Shown: positions 18,926-27,408 of the stretch, piece by piece
Numbering within the stretch: position 1 is the stretch's first letter
Layout: the number at the start of each line of letters is the position of its first letter
From: Halolamina litorea
GTDB lineage: Archaea; Halobacteriota; Halobacteria; Halobacteriales; Haloferacaceae
Assembly: GCF_026616205.1 (NCBI RefSeq)
Contig: NZ_JANHGR010000002.1
Coordinates: forward strand, 186,001-250,000
Reading direction: 5' to 3'
DNA: 64,000 nucleotides
Program-made: the position numbers and the translations under genes
Notes under the pieces: generated by a model
What the model was told of the DNA's origin: nothing
The model's database searches: none
Seen by the model: the letters and a program-made list of their open reading frames with translations, nothing else

Positions 18926-19996
18926 ATGGACCCACGCATCCGCGAACACGCCGAGACCATCGTCGAACACTCCACCGGCATCGAGGCCGGCGACGACGTG
19001 ATCGTCTACCTCCCCGGGGACGCCGAGGACCTCGCCGTTGCCCTCCACGAACTGCTTGGCGAGAAGGGTGCCAACCCCCTCCTGCTCACCTACTCCGAGC
19101 GCGCCGACCGCGCGTTCCTCCGCAACAGCGACGAGTTCGACACGCCCGAACACGAACTCGCGCTCTACGAGAACGCCGACGCGACGATCATCGCCCGCAG
19201 CGGCCCCAACCCCAGCGAGAAAGCCGACGTGCCCCCCGAGCAGACTGCGGCGTACAACCGCGCCCACGACCCCGTCAAGAAGGCCCGCCTCGATACGACG
19301 TGGTGTCTCACCCAGTACCCGAGTTCGGGCTACGCCCAACTCGCGGGCATGAGCACCGAGGCCTACGAGAACTTCGTCTACGACGCCGTCTCGCTGGACT
19401 GGGAGGCACAGCGCGAGTTCCAGCAGAACCTCGTCGAGATCCTCGACGACGCAAGCGAGGTCCGCATCCGCGCCGGCGAGGAGACCGACCTCACGATGTC
19501 CATCGAGGGCAACACCGCGGCCAACGACTACGGCGAGGCGAACCTCCCCGGCGGCGAGGTGTTCACCGCCCCCGAGAAGTACAGCGTCGAGGGTGAGGTC
19601 CACTTCGACATGCCACTCTACCGGCAGGGCCGCGAGGTCGAGGGCGTCCGCCTCACCTTCGAGGACGGCAAGGTCACCGAGTTCTCCGCCGAGCGCAACG
19701 AGGACGTGCTGCAGGGCGTCTTTGACACCGACGAGGGTGCACGCTACCTCGGCGAGCTCGGCATCGGGATGAACGACGCCATCGACCAGTTCACCTACAA
19801 CATGCTGTTCGACGAGAAGATGGGCGAGACGGTCCACATGGCGGTCGGCAGCGCCTACCCGATGTGTGTCGGCGAGGGCAACGAACTCAACGACAGCGCC
19901 GAACACGTCGACATGATCCTCGACATGAGCGAGGACTCCGTCATCGAGGTCGACGGCGAGGTCGTTCAGGAGAACGGCGAGTTCATCTTCGAGTAG
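18926..19996 (+). CDS. Aminopeptidase, M29 family
   Basis: A 356-residue metallo-aminopeptidase of the thermophilic (M29) type, removing N-terminal amino acids from peptides in the cytoplasm. Signs are the N-terminal domain with [10 protein letters not shown], the [13 protein letters not shown] segment, the metal-site region [13 protein letters not shown], the GELGIGMN motif and the C-terminal [10 protein letters not shown]. The start ATG at 18926-18928 gives the family start [10 protein letters not shown]. Catalytic residues were not individually verified. Confidence 0.9.
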   Translation: MDPRIREHAETIVEHSTGIEAGDDVIVYLPGDAEDLAVALHELLGEKGANPLLLTYSERADRAFLRNSDEFDTPEHELALYENADATIIARSGPNPSEKADVPPEQTAAYNRAHDPVKKARLDTTWCLTQYPSSGYAQLAGMSTEAYENFVYDAVSLDWEAQREFQQNLVEILDDASEVRIRAGEETDLTMSIEGNTAANDYGEANLPGGEVFTAPEKYSVEGEVHFDMPLYRQGREVEGVRLTFEDGKVTEFSAERNEDVLQGVFDTDEGARYLGELGIGMNDAIDQFTYNMLFDEKMGETVHMAVGSAYPMCVGEGNELNDSAEHVDMILDMSEDSVIEVDGEVVQENGEFIFE

Positions 19997-20091
19997 CCGG
20001 GCCGACACCCCCGAACGCCCTGCGGGGCTACCGCTCCGGCCTGCCCGCGCAACGTACAAAGGTAAAGTGTGTTTGCCCCGCACACCCCGGT

Positions 20092-20577
20092 ATGAGCGAC
20101 CAGGAGATCGACGACATCGATAAAGCGATCCTGTACGCACTCCAGGAGGACGCTCGAAACATGTCCTCCGGGGACATCGCCGAGCGGACCGGTACCTCGG
20201 ACAGCACCGTCCGCAAGCGCATCCAGCGTCTCGAAGCCGACGGCCCGATCAAGGGGTACAGCGCCAACGTCGACTATCAGAAATCGGGCTACCCCCTCCG
20301 GATGTTGCTGTACTGTACCGCGGCCATCCCCGAACGGGCCGACCTCATCCCCGCCATCCTGGACATCGAGGGGGTCGTCTCGGTTCAGGAGTTGGTCACG
20401 GGCGAACAGAACCTCCTCGTCACCGCCGTCGGCGAGACGGACGACGACATCACGCCCGTCGCTCAGGAACTCCTCGATATGGGGCTCACCGTCGCCGACG
20501 AGGTCCTCGTTCGAAGCCACGAGACGACGCCCTTCGGCAAGTTCGACGCCGAGGCCCACGCCGACGAGGAGTCCTAA
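20092..20577 (+). CDS. Lrp/AsnC family transcriptional regulator
   Basis: A 161-residue regulator with an N-terminal winged helix ([17 protein letters not shown], recognition helix around [12 protein letters not shown]) and a C-terminal RAM/AsnC ligand-binding domain ([16 protein letters not shown]). The start ATG is at 20092, with an AAGGTAAAG element about 28 bases before. The next gene on the same strand, 342 bases downstream, begins the dabB-dabA operon. Control of that operon by this protein is suggested only by position. A second Lrp lies on the far side of the operon. Confidence 0.9.
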   Translation: MSDQEIDDIDKAILYALQEDARNMSSGDIAERTGTSDSTVRKRIQRLEADGPIKGYSANVDYQKSGYPLRMLLYCTAAIPERADLIPAILDIEGVVSVQELVTGEQNLLVTAVGETDDDITPVAQELLDMGLTVADEVLVRSHETTPFGKFDAEAHADEES

Positions 20578-20919
20578 GGAAACACCGTACTCGGCCGCGA
20601 AACGGCCGACTCCCCGGTCGATGTCGCTTCTCTCTCCTCTGGACCCGTGCGTCGTCGACGACGCAACCACGGCTCAGACTCGTCCCGCCCAGACACGGCT
20701 GTCGGAGTCACAGGCACGCTCGTCCGATGACACGCCGCGGGATGGCCCGACTGACCCTCGAACGGAACCAGATTGTTCACCAATCGCCAAATCTCGAACG
20801 GATTGGGAACATAGACAGATTTATCGTTGCTTCTGTTCTCCAAGTCGAGTAAGTACGACCGAATCAGGATTACGGGGCGCGTCCCGGATGCCGGGAGCGG
20901 TCGTCCGACGCACTGAACG
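20578..20919. other. 342-base intergenic region upstream of dabB
   Basis: No convincing gene is seen. The first 190 bases are GC-rich with no recognisable motif. From about 20760 the sequence turns AT-rich, carries an imperfect inverted repeat (20775-20810), then ATTTATC (20819-20825), a good TATA-like element, and GAGTAAGTA (20849-20857), a weaker one. If the first is used, the dab message would have an untranslated leader of about 70 bases. That is unusual here, where most genes have leaderless spacing. Confidence 0.6.
20775..20810. repeat. Imperfect inverted repeat upstream of dabB (candidate operator)
   Basis: GTTCACCAATC (20775-20785) and GATTGGGAAC (20801-20810) are inverted copies with one extra base in the left arm and 15 bases between them. 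A smaller nested repeat, GATTG-N5-CAATC (20771-20785), has 5-base arms, the size often seen in Lrp-family sites. The TATA-like element begins 9 bases downstream. The CCAAT/ATTGG core recurs in the glnA-lrp intergenic repeat at 25353-25385. Confidence 0.55.
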
Positions 20920-22407
20920 ATGCCAGGAACCAGTTCGAACCCGACGGTCGGAGCACGCCCGGACACGACGGTCGAATCGCCGTTCGTGCCCGTTGCACTA
21001 ACGTGGGGAGTGTGGTCGCTGTTCGCCGCGAGCATCGCTGTCCTCGTCGCCAACCTCCGGGCCGGTTGGACGTGGGAACTCCCCGGCCTGGTCGCCGTCG
21101 ACGGGCTGACCGCCCTCATGTGGGTGGTGGTCACCTTCTTCAGCGGGATCGTTCACAGCTACTCGCGCCGGTACATGGCCGGCAGCAGCCACGAAACGCG
21201 GTTCTTCCTCGTCATGTCCGGGTTCACCGCGGCCGTGATGGCGCTCGTCGCGGCCGATCACGTCGTCCTGTTCGTGTCGCTCTGGGCGGCGATGGGGCTG
21301 TTGATGGCGGAACTCATCGGTATCAACAAGGGGTGGAACCAGGCGCGGGCGGCTGCGACGGTCGCACGCAAGTACTTCCTCGCCAGTAGCGCGCTACTGG
21401 GCGTCGCGCTGCTCGCGTTGTGGCGGGCGACCGGCGCGTCGACGGTTTCCGGCATCGGCGCGGCCGCCGACACGCTCGGCGGGCCAGTGTGGCTGGTCGC
21501 CGTGAGCGCGCTCGTGCTTGCCGCGATGATCCAGTCCGCGCTCATCCCGTTCCACGGCTGGCTGCTCTCCTCGATGACCGGCCCGACGCCGGCGTCCGCG
21601 CTGATGCACGCGGGGTTCGTGAACGCGGGCGGCATCCTGCTGACTCGCTTCGCCCCGGTCGTGACGGTCGACTCCGGACTCATGCTCGCCGTCGTCGCCG
21701 TCGGCGCGGCGAGTGCCGCCGGCGGGAAGCTCCTGAAGTCGGTCCAGACGGACATCAAGGGCAAACTCGGCTGTTCGACGGTCGGCCAGATGGGGTTCAT
21801 GATCATGCAGGCCGGCCTCGGCTTCTTCGGGGCTGCGGTCACCCACCTCGTCCTGCACGGCTTCTACAAGGCCTATCAGTTCCTCAGTTCGGGCGAACAG
21901 GTCCACCGCACGAGCCCCAGCGGGGCCACAGCGGACACCGTCGGGCGCCTGACGAGCGCCGTCGGCGTCACCGTCGCGGTGCTGACCGGGATCGGTGGCG
22001 GTGTCGTGTTCACGGTCCTGACGGGGAAGGGGGCGAACGTCGACAGCGGCCTCCTGTTGACCTTCTTCGTCGTCTTCACCACGCTCCACGCGGCCCGCAG
22101 CGCGGTCCAGCACACCTCGCTCCCGCCGCTCGTCCGCTACGGCGCCGTGCCGGTGGTGTTCTTCCCGGCCATCGTCATCTACGCCGTCGTCTACGAGGGC
22201 GTCTCGGGGCTCCTGACGGTTAGCACGGCGACGACCGAACTGACCCTGCTCCACGGCCTCATCGCCGTCGGCTTCGTCTCCGTCTACGTCGCCATCGAGA
22301 CGGGCGTCCACGAACAGAGCCGGCGACTCTACGTGGCACTGCTGAACGCCACCCAACCGGCGTCGGACACCCTACTGACTTCCACGGAGGAGTACAATGA
22401 GTACTGA
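20920..22407 (+). CDS. dabB: DabB: NADH-dehydrogenase-like membrane subunit of the DAB inorganic carbon system
   Basis: A 495-residue polytopic membrane protein of the proton-conducting NuoL/Mrp antiporter (Proton_antipo_M) family. Key signs are the buried acidic/basic helices, ALIPFHGWLLSSMTGPTPASALMHAG (here cited in two parts: ALIPFHGW and PTPASALMHAG), and the lysine-bearing SVQTDIKGKLGCSTVGQ loop. No other complex I gene is nearby. The next gene encodes DabA and overlaps it by 11 bases, which identifies the pair as a DAB system. In studied bacteria DabB couples ion flow to CO2 hydration by DabA. Confidence 0.88.
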   Translation: MPGTSSNPTVGARPDTTVESPFVPVALTWGVWSLFAASIAVLVANLRAGWTWELPGLVAVDGLTALMWVVVTFFSGIVHSYSRRYMAGSSHETRFFLVMSGFTAAVMALVAADHVVLFVSLWAAMGLLMAELIGINKGWNQARAAATVARKYFLASSALLGVALLALWRATGASTVSGIGAAADTLGGPVWLVAVSALVLAAMIQSALIPFHGWLLSSMTGPTPASALMHAGFVNAGGILLTRFAPVVTVDSGLMLAVVAVGAASAAGGKLLKSVQTDIKGKLGCSTVGQMGFMIMQAGLGFFGAAVTHLVLHGFYKAYQFLSSGEQVHRTSPSGATADTVGRLTSAVGVTVAVLTGIGGGVVFTVLTGKGANVDSGLLLTFFVVFTTLHAARSAVQHTSLPPLVRYGAVPVVFFPAIVIYAVVYEGVSGLLTVSTATTELTLLHGLIAVGFVSVYVAIETGVHEQSRRLYVALLNATQPASDTLLTSTEEYNEY

Positions 22408-24805
22408 ACCAGCTATCCGCGACAGCATCGAGGAGGCAGCGACCACCGTCGGCTCCCTGTGGCCCATCCACTCGTTCGTGACGGCCAACCCCCTCGCGGG
22501 GTTCGAGGACCGACCGTTCGGGGAGGCCGTCGAGCGGGCCGCGAGCCTGTTGGGCGGGCGTGGCTACCCCAGCGCCGAGACGTTCGCGGCGGCGCTCGAA
22601 CGCGGGCAGATCGACCGCGGGACCCTCGAAGCGGAACTCGCCGAGGCGGGCTACGAGGACGACCCCGAGACCCTCCTCGACCGTATCGACGACGCGGCCG
22701 ACGCCGGGCGGGGCGACGGGGACGCCGCCACGGACCACGTCGACCGCGTGCTGACGAAGTGGCTGTCGGCCTTCCTCGACGAGGGGAGCGCCCACTGGTC
22801 GATGCCGAACCGCGAGGCGGGGTTCTACACCGCCTTCCGGGGCATGGCCCAGTACGACAGCGACATCCCCGACGAGGGTGTCGTCGCCGACCTACCCGAC
22901 TCGCCGACAGCGGCTATCGCGACGGTCATGCAGTCGTTCCCCGAGGGCCAGTGGGCCCCCATCTTCGAGACCCAATTGGCGGCCCTCCCCGGCTGGACCG
23001 GGTTCATCAAGCAGCGCGCCGAGGACGATGGCGCGTGGCAGTCCACCCACCCGATCACGCTGGAGGGGTACCTCGCGGCGCGTCTCGCACTGGTGGACGC
23101 CGTCGACGCCCCAATCGAGCCGAACGAGGACACTGCCGACGACGTCCACCCGGCGGACGAACTCGCACAGGCGTTCCTGCGTGCGTGGGAAGCGACCTAC
23201 CGCGACGACCTCGTCGGGACCGTGGCCGAAGAGAGCCGGTCGATGGCCGACGGCGACCCGTCGGGCCGCCCGGACGCCCAGTTGGTCTTCTGTATCGACA
23301 CCCGCTCGGAGATCATCCGTCGCCACGTCGAGGCGACAGGCGACTACGAGACCCACGGCTACGCCGGCTTCTTCGGCGTCCCGATGGAGTACCAGGGGTA
23401 CGACGCCGACACCGCAGTCGCTGCCTGCCCACCGATCGTCGACCCACAACACCACATCTCCGAGTTCCCGACCGACGACGACACACGGGCACGCCACGAC
23501 CGCTGGTCCGGTATCCGTGCGGCCGCCGACAACGTCATCGAGATACTGGAGGCCAACGCCGCCACCGCCTACGGCTACGTCGAGACCGCCGGGGCCGGCT
23601 ACGCGCTCTCGCTCGCGGCCCGGACGCTCGTCCCCGGACGCGTTCACGACCTGCTCGACGCGGCCGACGAGAACGTGCCCGACGAACACGAGTTCTGTGA
23701 CCCGCTCGTCCACCACCAGTACAGCTACTCCGGCGACCTCCCGGTGGGACTGACCGACGAGGAGAAAGTCGAGTACGCGGCGACCGCCTTCGAGTTGATG
23801 GGCTGGGAGACGTTCGGCCGCCTCGTCGTCTTCACCGGCCACGGAAGCGAGACGGCGAACAACCCCTACGAATCCAGCCTCGACTGCGGTGCCTGTGCGG
23901 GCAACCCGGGCGGCCCGAGTGCCCGCGTCCTCGCGAAGATCTGCAACGACGAGGCCGTCAAAGCTGAACTCCGCGACCGCGGGTTCGACATCCCCGAGGA
24001 CACGGTGTTCGTCGCCGGCCAACACAACACGACCACCGACGAAGTCGAGCTGTTCGCCGACGGCGTGCCAGAGAGCCACGCCGAGGACCTCACACAGCTT
24101 CGCGCGGACCTCACGACGGCCCGTGAGAACGCGGCCGCCGAGCGCGCCGAGTCGATGGGGGCCGACGGCTCGACTGGCGTCCGCGAGACCGAACGCCGTG
24201 CGGCCGACTGGGCCGAGACGCGCCCCGAGTGGGGGCTGGCGGGCAACGCCGGATTCGTCGTGGGTCCCCGCGAGTTGACGCGCGGCTACGACCTCGACGG
24301 GCGCGCGTTCCTCCACTCCTACGACTGGTCGACTGACCCCGACGGGGACGCACTCGAGGCGATCCTCACCGGCCCGATGGTCGTCACCCAGTGGATCAAC
24401 GCCCAGTACTACTTCTCGACGGTCGACAACGCCGTCTACGGCGGCGGGTCGAAGGTGACACAGAACCCCGTCGGCAACGTCGGCGTCTATCAGGGCAACG
24501 GCGGCGACCTGATGGCCGGGCTCCCGCTCCAGTCAGTGATGGCCGCCGACGGCGAGCCGTACCACCAGCCGCTCCGCCTCTCGACGGTCGTCCACGCGCC
24601 GGTCGAGCGGGTCACCGAGGTCCTGGCCGGCCACGAGCAACTGGTCGAGGTTCTGGACAACGACTGGCTCTCGCTGACCGTCGTGGACCCCACGCAGGAC
24701 CACCGCGCCTTCCACTACGCGGAGTCCCTGGAGTGGACGCCAGCGTCCGACCCGCCCGAGGACTCCCCGGCGATGCCGAACGCTCGCCCCGTCGCGGACG
24801 ACTGA
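22397..24805 (+). CDS. dabA: DabA: DUF2309 catalytic-like subunit of the DAB inorganic carbon system
   Basis: An 802-residue soluble or peripheral protein of the DUF2309 (UPF0753) family, which forms a vectorial carbonic-anhydrase-like complex with DabB. The beta-carbonic-anhydrase-like zinc site is intact: C299 and D301 in VFCIDTRSE, H482 in TGHGSET, and C497 in LDCGACAGN. The H-to-C spacing of 15 equals that reported for the characterised Halothiobacillus protein. The N-terminal WPIHSFVTANPL motif is also typical. Its ATG lies inside the end of dabB (ATGAGTACTGA), so the two are translationally coupled. The physiological role in a haloarchaeon, such as feeding bicarbonate to carboxylases, is inference. 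Confidence 0.92.
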   Translation: MSTEPAIRDSIEEAATTVGSLWPIHSFVTANPLAGFEDRPFGEAVERAASLLGGRGYPSAETFAAALERGQIDRGTLEAELAEAGYEDDPETLLDRIDDAADAGRGDGDAATDHVDRVLTKWLSAFLDEGSAHWSMPNREAGFYTAFRGMAQYDSDIPDEGVVADLPDSPTAAIATVMQSFPEGQWAPIFETQLAALPGWTGFIKQRAEDDGAWQSTHPITLEGYLAARLALVDAVDAPIEPNEDTADDVHPADELAQAFLRAWEATYRDDLVGTVAEESRSMADGDPSGRPDAQLVFCIDTRSEIIRRHVEATGDYETHGYAGFFGVPMEYQGYDADTAVAACPPIVDPQHHISEFPTDDDTRARHDRWSGIRAAADNVIEILEANAATAYGYVETAGAGYALSLAARTLVPGRVHDLLDAADENVPDEHEFCDPLVHHQYSYSGDLPVGLTDEEKVEYAATAFELMGWETFGRLVVFTGHGSETANNPYESSLDCGACAGNPGGPSARVLAKICNDEAVKAELRDRGFDIPEDTVFVAGQHNTTTDEVELFADGVPESHAEDLTQLRADLTTARENAAAERAESMGADGSTGVRETERRAADWAETRPEWGLAGNAGFVVGPRELTRGYDLDGRAFLHSYDWSTDPDGDALEAILTGPMVVTQWINAQYYFSTVDNAVYGGGSKVTQNPVGNVGVYQGNGGDLMAGLPLQSVMAADGEPYHQPLRLSTVVHAPVERVTEVLAGHEQLVEVLDNDWLSLTVVDPTQDHRAFHYAESLEWTPASDPPEDSPAMPNARPVADD

Positions 24806-24848
24806 CCCCTCCCGAACGGCGCCGACGGCGTCGACGCGTCGGCGACGG

Positions 24849-25310
24849 CTACTCCTCGTTGATCGCCAACTCGAACTGCTGGTTCTCGACGACCGCGTTC
24901 AGCACGACCGAGGTGTTCGACTCCCGCACGTCGTCGTCGGTCAGGATCCGCTTGATCCGCTCGTTCATCTCGTCGGTGTCCTCGAACTTCCCGACGGCGA
25001 CGATGTCGTGGTCGCCGGTCACCTCGTACACCGACACCATCCCGCGGAGCCCCGAGAGCCGGTCGGTGATCTCAGGCAGCGCCGCACCCTCGACTTTGAG
25101 TTGGAGCACCGCGGTCACGTCGTAGCCCAGTTCGTGGTAGTTCACGTCGGGACTGTACCCCTCGATCACGCCCTGCTCCTCCAGGTCCTGTAGGTGGTTC
25201 GAGACGGTCGTCACCGACACGTCGAGCTCCTCGCCGAGGCTCCGCAGGCTCGCGCGGCCGTTCCCGAGTAGCGAGTTGATGAGGCGTGCATCGAGGTTTT
25301 CGTACGTCAT
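24849..25310 (-). CDS. lrp: Lrp family transcriptional regulator next to glnA
   Basis: A 153-residue Lrp/AsnC protein with an N-terminal helix-turn-helix ([20 protein letters not shown], recognition helix [13 protein letters not shown]) and a C-terminal RAM domain ([17 protein letters not shown]). I use the ATG at 25308-25310; the frame extends 23 codons upstream through the promoter, which is AT-rich and non-coding in character. It is divergent from glnA, an arrangement I recall from other haloarchaea, where Lrp senses glutamine or other amino acids. It is also convergent with dabA. Confidence 0.9.
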   Translation of the reverse strand: MTYENLDARLINSLLGNGRASLRSLGEELDVSVTTVSNHLQDLEEQGVIEGYSPDVNYHELGYDVTAVLQLKVEGAALPEITDRLSGLRGMVSVYEVTGDHDIVAVGKFEDTDEMNERIKRILTDDDVRESNTSVVLNAVVENQQFELAINEE

Positions 25311-25352
25311 GGTACCCACTCCGTCGGTGAGGTGCAAGAACTTTACGAACAT

Positions 25353-25385
25353 CCAATTCTGCCATTTGCTCTTCGGCAAGATTGG
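25353..25385. promoter_or_regulatory. Inverted repeat in the lrp-glnA divergent promoter region
   Basis: CCAATTCTGCC (25353-25363) and GGCAAGATTGG (25375-25385) form an inverted repeat with 9 of 11 pairs matching and an 11-base spacer. It lies between the divergent lrp and glnA starts. The minus-strand TATA-like GTAAAG for lrp is a few bases to its left and the AT-rich GGAATATTC (25394-25402) for glnA to its right. Its position would allow one protein, plausibly Lrp, to control both genes. Confidence 0.55.
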
Positions 25386-25435
25386 GTTAGGAGGGGAATA
25401 TTCTTGTAGTATCAGCCTCTCGACCCCGGTAGAGC

Positions 25436-26794
25436 ATGACGGACGAACCAGTCACGGACGGCGGACTCAGCGAGGAGGAGAGCGAGGTACTCGACCGTAT
25501 CGAGCGCGAGGACATCGACTTCCTCCGACTGCAGTTCACGGACATCCTCGGGACGGTCAAGAACGTCTCCGTACCCGCGGACCAGGCCGAGAAAGCGTTC
25601 ACCGAGGGTATCTACTTCGACGGCTCCTCCATCGAGGGGTTCGTCCGCATTCAGGAGTCGGACATGCGCCTGAAGCCCGACGCGAGCACGTTCGCGGTGC
25701 TGCCGTGGCGCGACACCTCCGCGCGACTCATCTGTGACGTGTTCAATACGAGCACGGGCGAGGCGTTCAAGGGCGACCCGCGTGCGGTGCTGCAGGACGC
25801 CCTCGACCGCGCCGACGAGATGGGCTACGAGGTCAACGCCGCGCCCGAGCCCGAGTTCTTCCTGTTCGAGGAGGACGAGGAGGGCCGCGCGACGACGAAG
25901 ACCAACGACGCCGGCGGCTACTTCGACGTGGCGCCGAAGGACCTCGCCAGCGACGTGCGCCGGGACATCATCTACGGGCTTGAGGAGATGGGCTTCGACA
26001 TCGAGGCCTCCCACCACGAGGTCGCCGAGGGCCAACACGAGATCAACTTCGAGTACGACGACGCGCTCTCGACGGCCGACAACGTCGCCACGTTCCGCAC
26101 GGTCGTCCGGGCCATCGCCGCCCAGCACGACCTCCACGCGACGTTCATGCCCAAGCCCATCGCGAAGGTCAACGGCTCGGGGATGCACGTCCACCTCTCG
26201 CTGTTCACCGACGACGGCGAGAACGTCTTCCACGACGAGGGCGACGAGTTCAACCTCTCGGAGACGGCCAAGCAGTTCACCGCCGGGATCCTCAACCACG
26301 CGCCGGCGCTGGCGGCCGTCACCAACCCCACCGTCAACAGCTACAAGCGACTGGTGCCCGGCTACGAGGCGCCCGTCTACGTGGCGTGGTCCGACCGCAA
26401 CCGCTCGGCGCTGATCCGCAAGCCGGCCGCGCGCGTCCCCGCCGCCTCCCGTATCGAGGCGCGCTTCCCCGACCCGTCGTGTAACCCCTACCTCGCCTTC
26501 GCGGTGCTGATCCACGCGGGCCTCGACGGGATCGAGAGCGGCGCGGACTGCCCCGACCCGATCCGCGAGAACATCTACGAGTTCGACGAGGAGAAACGCG
26601 AGGAGTACGGCATCGACACGCTGCCGACCAATCTCGGCGAGGCCATCGACGCCCTGGAAGCGGACGAGATGGTGTACGACGCCCTCGGTCCCCACGTCGG
26701 CCCCAAGTTCGTCGAAGCCAAGCGCGCGGAGTTCGCCGACTACCTGGTCGACGTCTCCGACTGGGAACTCGACCGCTACCTCGAGACGTTCTGA
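25436..26794 (+). CDS. glnA: Glutamine synthetase, type I
   Basis: Makes glutamine from glutamate, ammonia and ATP; central to nitrogen assimilation. It has 452 residues. Signature stretches include [17 protein letters not shown] (N-terminal domain), [10 protein letters not shown] (metal-binding glutamates), [10 protein letters not shown] (ATP and metal site), the arginine-rich [12 protein letters not shown], and [16 protein letters not shown]. The length fits GSI of the alpha type, without an adenylylation insert as far as I can judge. It is divergent from lrp across a 125-base region with an inverted repeat. Confidence 0.97.
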   Translation: MTDEPVTDGGLSEEESEVLDRIEREDIDFLRLQFTDILGTVKNVSVPADQAEKAFTEGIYFDGSSIEGFVRIQESDMRLKPDASTFAVLPWRDTSARLICDVFNTSTGEAFKGDPRAVLQDALDRADEMGYEVNAAPEPEFFLFEEDEEGRATTKTNDAGGYFDVAPKDLASDVRRDIIYGLEEMGFDIEASHHEVAEGQHEINFEYDDALSTADNVATFRTVVRAIAAQHDLHATFMPKPIAKVNGSGMHVHLSLFTDDGENVFHDEGDEFNLSETAKQFTAGILNHAPALAAVTNPTVNSYKRLVPGYEAPVYVAWSDRNRSALIRKPAARVPAASRIEARFPDPSCNPYLAFAVLIHAGLDGIESGADCPDPIRENIYEFDEEKREEYGIDTLPTNLGEAIDALEADEMVYDALGPHVGPKFVEAKRAEFADYLVDVSDWELDRYLETF

Positions 26795-26842
26795 GTCGCC
26801 GCAATCGCGCTCTTTTTCGGGTCAGGTGAAGTAGTCCGTAGT

Positions 26843-27298
26843 ATGACCCTTCTCGTCCCGTTCGACGGGTCGACGTTAGCAGAGGCGGCACTCTCCCGCG
26901 CTGTGCAGTTCGCCGAGGCGTTCGACGAGACGGTGTTGGCCGTCGCAGTCGTGCCCCAGGGCAACACGAACTACGCCCGCGAACACGGCTGGATCGACCC
27001 CGGCGACCCCTTCGACGCCGACGCCATCGCGGCGACACTCGGCGATCAGGTCGCGGCGCTGGCGCCCGAGGCGTCGTTCCGCGCCGAGCCCGTCTCCCGC
27101 GGCGCGCGGGCCGGTTCGATCGCTCGCGTGATCCGACGGCTCGCCCGGACCGAGGACGCGCCGATGGTGTTCGTCGGCAGCGAGAACGCCGGCAGGCTGG
27201 TGACGAACCTCACGAGCGTCGGCGGCAACGTCGCCGCCGACCGGCAATACGACGTGGTGATCGTCAGGAACACCGCGCCGGTATCCGGGACGGCGTAG
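26843..27298 (+). CDS. UspA-domain universal stress protein
   Basis: A 151-residue cytoplasmic protein of the universal stress family. It starts MTLLVPFDGS, the usual first strand, and ends with the strand YDVVIVRN. The ATP-binding GxxGx(9)GS pattern is only partly kept (VFVGSENAGRLVTNLTSVGGNVA), so nucleotide binding is uncertain. A TTTTTCGG element about 28 bases upstream supports the ATG at 26843. It follows glnA on the same strand but has its own promoter. Confidence 0.85.
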   Translation: MTLLVPFDGSTLAEAALSRAVQFAEAFDETVLAVAVVPQGNTNYAREHGWIDPGDPFDADAIAATLGDQVAALAPEASFRAEPVSRGARAGSIARVIRRLARTEDAPMVFVGSENAGRLVTNLTSVGGNVAADRQYDVVIVRNTAPVSGTA

Positions 27299-27408
27299 CG
27301 GCGCCGGGACCGCCGTGGCCGTCGCGGGCCCCGTTCGACCCCCGTCCGAGCCTCGCCACTCACGAGCGGAGCGACGGCGAAAACGAGTTACGCGACACCG
27401 GCCGCGGT

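Noticed and set aside
20621-21001. A 126-codon plus-strand open frame upstream of dabB
   Set aside because: It crosses the AT-rich promoter region and the start of dabB in another frame, has no motif, and has a composition unlike local genes.
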